Shown piece after piece: positions 8,787 to 14,401 of a stretch of 14,401 nt of DNA; positions within the stretch are counted from its first letter, which is position 1, and the number at the start of each line of letters is the position of its first letter. This DNA is from CAYVBE01 sp964448935 (GTDB lineage Bacteria; Planctomycetota; Brocadiia; SM23-32): contig CAYVBE010000100.1 of NCBI GenBank assembly GCA_964448935.1, forward strand, positions 1-14,401, written 5' to 3'. The notes below the pieces were generated by a model. It did not search any database. It saw only the letters and a program-made list of their open reading frames with translations, and had not been told where the DNA came from. The translations under genes and the position numbers were made by a program.

Positions 8787-9050
8787 TTACCCGAAGTCGG
8801 GGGCTTCCGCGGCGGGCTGGGCGCCTTCCGCTTCGGCGGCGCCCTCTTCTTCCTCTTCTTCCTCTTCCTTGATCGGGCCGCGGGGCGCCTCCCTGCGCTC
8901 GACCTCGACCTTTGGCAGCCCGAAGACGGAATCGTCCTCCGGGTCCCATTCGTCGTCTTCTTGAAGCTTCTCGATGCGCTCGGCGCGTGTCAGCACGTTG
9001 CGGCGCCTGGTCAGCAAGTTTTTGGGTTTCAGGCTTTTGTCAAGCGACAT
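8787..9050 (-). CDS. PVC-type small basic protein with an acidic C-terminal tail
   Basis: This is an 87-aa protein. Residues 1-50 (MSLDKSLKPKNLL, RRRNVLTRAERIEKL, DDEWDPEDDSVFGLPKVEV) match my memory of the 'small basic protein' family of Chlamydiae, Verrucomicrobia and Planctomycetes (TIGR04137), whose members are usually about 50-65 aa. The function of the family is not established as far as I know; its model name links it to rRNA. The start at 9050 is secure: GGAGG lies five bases upstream of the ATG, a near-perfect site suggesting high expression. Unusual here is the tail from residue 61: KEEEEEEEEG, then AAEAEGAQPAAEAPDFG, which makes the C-terminus strongly acidic and lengthens the protein. 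It sits 40 bp after the membrane-protein gene and 30 bp before the aminotransferase gene on the same strand. Confidence 0.85.
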   Translation of the reverse strand: MSLDKSLKPKNLLTRRRNVLTRAERIEKLQEDDEWDPEDDSVFGLPKVEVERREAPRGPIKEEEEEEEEGAAEAEGAQPAAEAPDFG

Positions 9051-9090
9051 AATCTCCTCCGGTTCGATTGAAACGCAAGGGCGGCTGCAC

Positions 9091-9615
9091 TCATTCGCGA
9101 CAGCCCTGGATGGACGCGGCCTCGAAGGGCTTACCGCCGCTGGGCGTCTCGAAATTGCGGAACCTTCGCAAAAGCTGCCGGAGTTCGGGGGCATTCCGGC
9201 CGGGGGCCCGCCCCACACAGAGGGCAAACCCGCCGTTCACGAGTTCCACAAACCGGAACTCATGCTGCCCCGACAACTCCTGCATCTGTTCGGTGGCAAT
9301 GATCCTGTCAACGCTCGATCGCTGGGCAGGTTCGACCTGCGGCAGCAGCACCACGGTGTAATTCAACTCCCCGCCGGTGCCGTGCGTCGCACTGAGAATG
9401 GGAGCGTCGGAGCCGTCCACCTGGGATGTAAGGACGATCCACACACCCAGACAGCCGATAGCACCCACAAGGATAATGAAGATGACGATGCGTGGCAGTA
9501 TGTCGTCCCCGCCCTCGTCGGTTTTCACATCCCAGCCCGTTTCCCGGGCCCGGGCATTGCCCTTCGCTCTCTTGCCTGACACTCTCCTGGACGAATCGTC
9601 GGTGCTCGCACTCAT
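9091..9615 (-). CDS. Single-pass membrane protein of unknown function
   Basis: The protein is 174 aa. A basic, Ser/Arg/Lys-rich N-terminus (residues 1-26) precedes one hydrophobic segment at about 42-63 (RIVIFIILVGAIGCLGVWIV), so the N-terminus should face the cytosol and the remaining 110 residues the periplasm. The soluble part (YTVVLLPQVE, then FRFVELVNGGFALCVGR and LRQLLRRFRNF) has alternating strand and helix character. It vaguely recalls a SPOR-like domain, but I cannot claim membership. I believe related proteins of unknown function occur in planctomycetes. It is the first gene of a leftward cluster and has a strong promoter ending about 66 bases upstream. The ribosome binding site is modest (AGGA about 11 bases before the ATG). 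A real gene is supported by its membrane segment, spacing and promoter. Confidence 0.75.
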   Translation of the reverse strand: MSASTDDSSRRVSGKRAKGNARARETGWDVKTDEGGDDILPRIVIFIILVGAIGCLGVWIVLTSQVDGSDAPILSATHGTGGELNYTVVLLPQVEPAQRSSVDRIIATEQMQELSGQHEFRFVELVNGGFALCVGRAPGRNAPELRQLLRRFRNFETPSGGKPFEAASIQGCRE

Positions 9616-9680
9616 TATCGGCCTGTCCTACCCCTCCCGGGCGTCCAGATAAAATCAAAGAACACTACACCACGATGCGC

Positions 9681-9710
9681 ATTATAGAACGAAGCCTTTC
9701 CACAAGTCAA
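9681..9710 (-). promoter_or_regulatory. Sigma-70-type promoter of the membrane protein/small basic protein/aminotransferase cluster
   Basis: On the minus strand TTGACT (9710-9705) is followed after 18 bases by a perfect TATAAT (9686-9681). The -10 contains the TAA stop (9684-9682) of the preceding ADP-ribosylglycohydrolase-family gene, so the promoter sits inside that gene's end. Transcription should begin near 9674, giving a leader of roughly 58 bases before the ATG at 9615. A small hairpin, CGCCC/GGGCG with loop AAAAT (9718-9732), lies just upstream of the -35. Confidence 0.72.
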
Positions 9711-11412
9711 ATTCGCGCGCCCAAAATGGGCGTGGGGAGCCTGGGGGCCTTGCCCACCATTGCCCAGCGGCCGTCAGCCCGGCAATGAACACGGCGGGGG
9801 CCCCATCCTCCGAGCCCGGAAGGCGGCCCGCCGCGATCTCGATCTGCACCTCCTCACCGCGCCACGGCGTCAGGTCCAGAGCCACGGGCTTCCAGAAGGA
9901 GGCGCCCACCTGCGCGATGTTTGCACCTTGCACCGCCTCGCCGTTCACCCTTACTTCCAGCCGCCAGGGCCGCTCGCCCCCGCCCGCAAGCGGGAGTTCC
10001 ACCGGCGCGTTTTTCGGCACCCGCAGCTCACTTCTCAGAACCACAGGGCTCTCTTTGCTCCGGGGGCTGAGCACCAGCACGCCCCGGCGCCCTTCCCGCT
10101 CCCATTCGTAGCCGCTGCTCCAGTGCGCGTTCTCGGCCTGCCAGCCGGGCAGATATCGTGGCAGCGCCCACCGGAGCGTGACCACGGGAATGCCGCGCAT
10201 CTCCTCTTCGGTGAAACGGCTTCCGACGAGTTCCGGCAGATCCCAGAATCTTGCGTACGGTTCGGGCTCGAAGGCGATGTCCCGCGGGTGCCAGATTTCG
10301 GCACCGCCTTCCTGGGCCTCGATCCGCGCACCGGCGTGCCGGATGACCTCTCGGGCCACGCGCTCGGATGCCGCGAGGGTCTGCGCCAGGTTCCAGTCAA
10401 CGTGGTTGAAGGGACGCGTGGTGTCGAGCTGCTCCGTGAACCGCGCCGGTATGGCGTCCGCCCCCATCATGACGCCCAGGATGCCGCCCACGTTCGAGGC
10501 GCTGCAGTCGCTGTCCTGCTTGCAGCGCATGGTGATGACGATGCTCTTCGCCAGGTCGCCCTCGCCGTAAAGCAGGCCCAGCACAACGTAGGCGCCGTGT
10601 ATTTTGGCGCCGCCCGTGCCCGGACCGGGGTCTATGCCGTGGAAGAACTCCGGGTTGCCGAAATACTTGTCCTGGATGCGGTGCCAGGTCGCCTGCCAGT
10701 CCTCCGGGTTCTCCCGGTGCCAGCGGACGACGTCCCGGATGCAGCCGGCATACTGGCTGTCCGGCGGGATGACCTCCAGACCGGCCTCGATGAGGGCATG
10801 GATGTCGGTCTCGAAGAACGCCTCGGCGTTGAGCCCGGCTATGAACTGCCCGTCGTAGCGCGTCTCGCAGCACTTCATGGTGTAGCGCTGGATCAGGTCC
10901 GCCGCCTGCCCTGGCATGCCGGGGGAGACAAGGCCGGCGAATTCGCAGTACATGTGCAGGTTCGCAAATGACCATTTCCCGGAGGCGGAGTAACGCGGGT
11001 GGGTCAGGTCGGGCGGCGCGATGCCGCTTCTGGCCCAATACCGCCCGCGCCGTCCCGCCCTGCTTGCCAGGTCCAGGGCCAGCTCCCGCGGCGTCGCGTC
11101 CGGGCCGAGGCGGTCCAGCAGTTGGATATGTCGGATGTTGAAGACGATATCGTCGTTGAAGTGCTGGTCTATGCGGCGCGGCTCCCACTCGGGGACCTCG
11201 TCCTCGGGGATGATCTTCGAGGGATAGTCGAACTCCGTGGGCAGCGCCCAGCCTACCCCGATAATCTGCCCCAGCCACCCGCCCTTCATCCGGTCGCGGT
11301 ACTCGGCCAGCGTCAGACGCCTCCGCGGCTTCGCTTCCGCCGCGGACGCGCAACCGACCGGGAAGACCACCCCCAGAGCCATTGTCAGCAAAAGCACATA
11401 CGCCCGCTTCAT
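9682..11412 (-). CDS. Secreted ADP-ribosylglycohydrolase-family protein
   Basis: The protein is 576 aa. A signal peptide (MKRAYVLLLTMALGVVFPVG, then CASAAEA) implies export; the Cys lacks a clear lipobox because Pro sits at -3. The catalytic domain spans about 35-400 and shows family motifs: RMKGGWLGQIIGVGWALPTE (41-60), FNDDIVF (85-91) where the family usually has TDD, and QDSDCSASNVGGILGVMMG (299-317), whose D300 and D302 should bind metal. Members with these motifs cleave ADP-ribose bonds, but exported versions are uncharacterised and may act on other glycosides. Residues about 440-560 look like a beta-sandwich binding domain. The ATG at 11412 overlaps the stop of the upstream beta-helix gene (ATGA at 11409-11412) with AGGAGG seven bases before it, so the two are co-translated. 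Confidence 0.87.
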   Translation of the reverse strand: MKRAYVLLLTMALGVVFPVGCASAAEAKPRRRLTLAEYRDRMKGGWLGQIIGVGWALPTEFDYPSKIIPEDEVPEWEPRRIDQHFNDDIVFNIRHIQLLDRLGPDATPRELALDLASRAGRRGRYWARSGIAPPDLTHPRYSASGKWSFANLHMYCEFAGLVSPGMPGQAADLIQRYTMKCCETRYDGQFIAGLNAEAFFETDIHALIEAGLEVIPPDSQYAGCIRDVVRWHRENPEDWQATWHRIQDKYFGNPEFFHGIDPGPGTGGAKIHGAYVVLGLLYGEGDLAKSIVITMRCKQDSDCSASNVGGILGVMMGADAIPARFTEQLDTTRPFNHVDWNLAQTLAASERVAREVIRHAGARIEAQEGGAEIWHPRDIAFEPEPYARFWDLPELVGSRFTEEEMRGIPVVTLRWALPRYLPGWQAENAHWSSGYEWEREGRRGVLVLSPRSKESPVVLRSELRVPKNAPVELPLAGGGERPWRLEVRVNGEAVQGANIAQVGASFWKPVALDLTPWRGEEVQIEIAAGRLPGSEDGAPAVFIAGLTAAGQWWARPPGSPRPFWAREFDLWKGFVL

Positions 11413-14036
11413 CCCAGGTCCTCCTGTGTCACCTGCAGCACCTCGATGCCGTTGAGAATGGGCGCGCCCTCGCGCCCGCGGAAGCCAACCTCGATCTCCT
11501 CGTAAGCCGTCACTTCGGCCAACCGCACCACGGCGGCGAAGGCCCGGTTGCCGCCCTCTTCGAATACGTCCATGTCGGACAGTATCAAACGCCCGTTCAA
11601 GAAGACGTCAAACACCCGCTGCCCCGGCTCGCGGTGATAGGTTTCCGCGAAGTGCAGCACCACGCGGTAGAGCCCCGGTGGCACTTTGACGGTGTACTTC
11701 CCAAGCCCGTAGCGCTCGAAGCGGTATATCTCGGGGATGTCAGTATCGGCGATCTCCACGTCATCCCGGTCCACCATGCTGCCGGCGTTCGCACCGTAGG
11801 GGCCGCCGCCCCGGCGCCAGGGGTCCTTCTTCCAGACGTGCCCGTGAACGTCGGTGTGGCTCTCGGTGCAGCCGACGTTCACGCGTAGCGCGAAGCCTTC
11901 CCCGGCCGGGGGAATCGGCACCTCCGGCCGCCGGAACGGGATGGCGCCCAGGTCCGGCGCCGTGCCGTCGGCGTCCTGAGGAGCCAGACTGGGCAGCCCC
12001 GCGTCTATCGCCGCCGAGCCCGGCCGGAGCCGGAAATCGCGCGCCTCGGGGTCCACCCACATCGGCTCGCTCTGCACCGGGAAGTCGCCCTGGTGCGCCA
12101 CCCACGTTGTGCCCCACGTATTGTCCACCGGGCTGTCCGTCAGGTTCCGTTCGATCCGGATGTTATCGCGCGCCAGCCCCACGTCCCGGTTGACCGAGAT
12201 GTGGTAGTCCCGGTTTCCACTGAGGATGTTGTGATAGACGCGCACGTTCTTCGGCCCGCCGACGGACGGATTGCCGCTCAGGCAGATGCCACCGGCCGGG
12301 CGCCTGTTGCTCTCCAGGTAACCGCAGTGATAGATGGTGTTGTTGTATACCTCGACGTCTCGGACGGGACCCCGCCACGTGCCGACCTGAATCGCCGCCC
12401 AGTAGACGTCGAACAGAACGTTATGGTGGATGCGCACGTCGCGCGTCTCGCCGCCGCCCTCTGTGCCGACGCCCAGCCCGATACCGGTGTCGTGCACGAT
12501 GTTATGGCTGATCTCGAGGTTCTGCGGGTTGCCGTAGCCGTTCGGCGCGATGCCGCTGACCCAGGGGCGGTTATAGAGGTCATGGACGTAGTTGTGATGA
12601 ATCCGGCCGTCCCGCGAGGAGCCGTCTATCAGCATCGCCTCTTTGTCGCCCCACGCGATCTCGTTGTGGGCTATCTCGAAGTTCAGCAGCGTGCCGACGT
12701 CAATGCCCTCCAGCGGCGGGTTACGGCGGATGACGCCCAGGTTGTCGTCCTCGTCGGAGCCCATGGTCTTGCAGTTAGGGCGTATCACGGTGTTGCCGAT
12801 CACGCGGTAGCCCGGCCCGTCCGCCCGCCCGACGCGGATGCCGGTGCCGTAGGTCTTGAAGATGTTGTTGTAGAGGAACTCGATGTGGTCGCCGTATTCC
12901 GCCATGAAGCCGCGCGCCCGGGACAACTCCAGGCTCAGGTTCTTCACCCGAAAGTGCGAGCACTTGTGCACGAGCAGCAGGCCGACGTCGTGGGGGAATA
13001 TCTCCCAGCCCTTCTGCACGCGGCCCGGGCTGCGGTCCCAGAGAACGTCCACGCAGTTCAACGTGGCCGTCTCGCCGGGATAGCCGATGATCTGCGTCCA
13101 CCGGTCCTCCGACCCGATCTCCTCGAACAGGATGCGTTCCGTCAGGCGGTATTCGCCGCCGCGCACATAGACGGTATCGCCGGCCCGGATGGTCTCGGCG
13201 GCATTATGGAGACTGGCCCATGGCTCATCGAAGGTGCCCGGGGCACCGTCGTCCCCGTCCGGCGAGACGAAGTAGGTGCGCCCGGTCTGTTCTCCCTCAG
13301 ATGTGGCTACGCCCAGCAGCAGCGGTGCTCCCACACCCTGCTTTTTCGGATCAATGGTCGAGATGCTCACCGATTGTATCCCGACCTCGGGGCGGGGGTT
13401 GGGCCATTCCATGACGTAGAGCACGAAGCTCCGGCGGTCGTTGGGATATACCTTTCCCTGCCAGGCGATCTGCGCCCACGCCAGGTCGTGCACGAAGCCG
13501 TCGGCCGGGTTCCACCACTCCCGCACGCAGCCGCCGACGCCCTCGCCCCAGCGCACGTTGACGGGGACGGTTCGCCCGTCGGCGTAGGTTACCTCGTATC
13601 GGAAGACCGTCATGCGCGCGGGTGGCTTGCTGCCGTCCTCCCGCGCAGCCAGGGCCTGCCGGTGCCAATCCAGCACCTTCGGTCCCGGACTGAATGTGTG
13701 CAGGAAGTGCAGCCGATCCGCCCGCCTTCCAACGGGGATGTTCCCGATCTCCCCGGTCCGCGCGGGCGATCCCGCGCCTGCCAGGGCGACCATCCGCTCC
13801 GGCATTTTCCAGGCGGTTCCGGGCAGGCTTTCGCCGGGCGAGGGCCAGGCGCTCTCGTCGAACTGGCCCCCCTCCGCTTCGAAGAATCCGGCATCCACAA
13901 GGTCGCTCAACACCACATTGCGGGCGGCATCGGGCAGCGCCACCGTGTGGGGATTCTCCTGGGCGTAAAGGCTTACCATTAAGATACATAGGACGCAAAA
14001 CGCCGCGCCGCATATCCGGGAGACTCTTCCGGTCAT
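11409..14036 (-). CDS. Secreted right-handed beta-helix protein with malectin-like C-terminal domain
   Basis: The protein is 875 aa from the ATG at 14036, chosen because GGAGG lies seven bases upstream and a signal peptide follows (RICGAAFCVLCILMVSLYAQ); the open frame continues to 14165 but adds no plausible sequence. Residues about 35-248 form a beta-rich N-terminal domain (IPVGRRADRLHFLHTF, FRYEVTYADGRTVPVNVRWG). About 254-690 is a parallel beta-helix of the pectate-lyase/DUF1565 kind (TYFVSPDGDDGAPGTFDEPW, then repeated IxxNxI-like coils such as YNNIF, HNEIAW, HNIVHDTG, HNVLFD, YNNTIYHCG). It ends with the common cap FRLRPGSAAIDAGLP. Residues 714-875 are malectin-like (FALRVNVG, YRVVLHFAETY, GQRVFDVFLNG, LNGIEVLQV). 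A polysaccharide-binding or -cleaving role at the cell surface is inferred; catalytic residues cannot be assigned. It is the first gene of a two-gene operon. Confidence 0.88.
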   Translation of the reverse strand: MTGRVSRICGAAFCVLCILMVSLYAQENPHTVALPDAARNVVLSDLVDAGFFEAEGGQFDESAWPSPGESLPGTAWKMPERMVALAGAGSPARTGEIGNIPVGRRADRLHFLHTFSPGPKVLDWHRQALAAREDGSKPPARMTVFRYEVTYADGRTVPVNVRWGEGVGGCVREWWNPADGFVHDLAWAQIAWQGKVYPNDRRSFVLYVMEWPNPRPEVGIQSVSISTIDPKKQGVGAPLLLGVATSEGEQTGRTYFVSPDGDDGAPGTFDEPWASLHNAAETIRAGDTVYVRGGEYRLTERILFEEIGSEDRWTQIIGYPGETATLNCVDVLWDRSPGRVQKGWEIFPHDVGLLLVHKCSHFRVKNLSLELSRARGFMAEYGDHIEFLYNNIFKTYGTGIRVGRADGPGYRVIGNTVIRPNCKTMGSDEDDNLGVIRRNPPLEGIDVGTLLNFEIAHNEIAWGDKEAMLIDGSSRDGRIHHNYVHDLYNRPWVSGIAPNGYGNPQNLEISHNIVHDTGIGLGVGTEGGGETRDVRIHHNVLFDVYWAAIQVGTWRGPVRDVEVYNNTIYHCGYLESNRRPAGGICLSGNPSVGGPKNVRVYHNILSGNRDYHISVNRDVGLARDNIRIERNLTDSPVDNTWGTTWVAHQGDFPVQSEPMWVDPEARDFRLRPGSAAIDAGLPSLAPQDADGTAPDLGAIPFRRPEVPIPPAGEGFALRVNVGCTESHTDVHGHVWKKDPWRRGGGPYGANAGSMVDRDDVEIADTDIPEIYRFERYGLGKYTVKVPPGLYRVVLHFAETYHREPGQRVFDVFLNGRLILSDMDVFEEGGNRAFAAVVRLAEVTAYEEIEVGFRGREGAPILNGIEVLQVTQEDLG

Positions 14037-14092
14037 CTCGGTTCCTCCGTGTAAGCCAGGCTGAGCGACAACCGACCCATTCCTCTCTTTCA

Positions 14093-14121
14093 ATTCTACG
14101 CGCCGGCGACGAAATTCACAA
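14093..14121 (-). promoter_or_regulatory. Sigma-70-type promoter of the beta-helix/ADP-ribosylglycohydrolase operon
   Basis: On the minus strand TTGTGA (14121-14116) is followed after 17 bases by TAGAAT (14098-14093), matching the consensus at four and five of six bases. Start of transcription is predicted near 14086, leaving a leader of about 50 bases. Inverted arms CTCTTTC (14085-14091) and GAAAGAG (14123-14129) flank the promoter exactly and could bind a regulator. Confidence 0.6.
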
Positions 14122-14145
14122 AGAAAGAGGTCGGCGCCCGAGCGC

Positions 14146-14174
14146 TTGCGGACCTGCGGCCCCATCGTTAGACT
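14146..14174 (+). promoter_or_regulatory. Putative promoter of the interrupted kinase gene
   Basis: TTGCGG (14146-14151), a 17-bp spacer and TAGACT (14169-14174) lie about 36 bases before the ATG at 14211. Both boxes match the consensus at four of six bases. It is divergent from the beta-helix promoter 25 bp away. Confidence 0.4.
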
Positions 14175-14210
14175 GTTCCTCTGCGCGAGTTACATCCGCC
14201 GGAGCCTGCC

Positions 14211-14366
14211 ATGCCGTTCGACAAAACCGTCATCTCGCCCGAGTGCGCCACGGAACTGGTGCGCGAGTTCCTCGACGACCACCTCACCGTCACCGACATC
14301 CGCCGCATGCATGGTGGCATGGTGAACAGCGTACTGGAGCTGACCACCGTGTTGAACGACAGTTAA
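14211..14366 (+). pseudogene. 5' fragment of an aminoglycoside-phosphotransferase-like kinase gene, interrupted
   Basis: A good ribosome binding site (GGAG, six bases spacing) precedes the ATG at 14211. The first 46 codons (MPFDKTVISPECATELV, then LTVTDIRRMHGGMVNSVLEL) look like the N-terminus of the APH/choline-kinase-like fold, where GGxVNxVxEL forms the first strands of the nucleotide-binding lobe. After ELTT the frame continues only as VLNDS and stops at 14364-14366, far short of the roughly 300 aa expected. The break falls at 14350, where a sequence like an insertion-sequence end begins. Normally such kinases phosphorylate small molecules or sugars; this fragment cannot. Recognition rests on a short stretch, so the family call is tentative. 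Confidence 0.6.
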
Positions 14367-14401
14367 AAATACCTCCCGACGTCAGTTAGAAATCCCGATT
14401 T
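14350..14401. mobile_element. Probable left end of an IS21-family insertion sequence
   Basis: From TGT at 14350 the sequence changes to an AT-richer stretch with two direct repeats of the form CAGTTARAAATNCC, at 14360 and 14383 (23-bp step). A TGT terminus with tandem CAGTTAAAAAT-type repeats is, from memory, how IS21-family elements (istA/istB) begin. The transposase genes would lie beyond the window, so this is inferred from about 50 bases. Confidence 0.5.

Noticed and set aside
9760..10971. 403-codon open frame on the plus strand opposite the ADP-ribosylglycohydrolase-family gene
   Set aside because: Composition-driven shadow without a ribosome binding site or recognisable motif.
12093..13982. 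629-codon open frame on the plus strand opposite the beta-helix gene
   Set aside because: The translation is Val/Asp/Ala/Arg-rich filler typical of GC-rich antisense frames, while the minus strand encodes clear beta-helix coils.

Overview
The window reads as a GC-rich bacterial chromosome segment from the Planctomycetes/PVC group. The strongest clue is a short protein at 9050-8787 (minus strand) that looks like the PVC 'small basic protein' family (start MSLDKSLKPKNLL, then RRRNVLTRAERIEKL and FGLPKV). Supporting clues are a PQQ-type beta-propeller protein with a methyltransferase-like insert, malectin-like C-terminal domains, a URO-D-like paralogue and a secreted beta-helix protein. No rRNA, tRNA or CRISPR array is visible, so the placement rests on protein recognition from memory.

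Layout. 1-309 has no convincing gene. 310-3999 (minus) is a large secreted PQQ-repeat beta-propeller protein with a malectin-like C-terminus. 4000-4330 is intergenic: the leftward promoter of that gene, an array of TGGACT units with a 9-bp period, two hairpins, and the rightward promoter of a toxin-antitoxin pair. 4331-4965 (plus) is an AbrB/MazE-type antitoxin overlapping a PIN-domain toxin. 5063-6205 (plus) is a URO-D family protein and 6304-7635 (plus) is threonine synthase. They converge on a leftward three-gene cluster: aminotransferase (7650-8756), small basic protein (8787-9050) and a single-pass membrane protein (9091-9615). This cluster has a good promoter (TTGACT-18-TATAAT) embedded in the end of the next gene. 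9682-11412 (minus) is a secreted ADP-ribosylglycohydrolase-family protein. It overlaps by ATGA a secreted beta-helix/malectin protein (11409-14036), so the two form an operon with its own promoter. At the right edge, a divergent gene for an aminoglycoside-phosphotransferase-like kinase (14211 onward) is cut after 46 codons by what looks like the end of an IS21-type insertion sequence.

How the parts relate. Three large proteins carry signal peptides and modules typical of envelope or carbohydrate-binding proteins, and two of them end in related malectin-like domains. This suggests an outward-facing function such as glycan binding or processing. The cytosolic genes (threonine synthase, aminotransferase) are general metabolism. 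The toxin-antitoxin pair and the IS end are accessory. Most long open frames opposite the real genes are GC-driven shadows and were left out.
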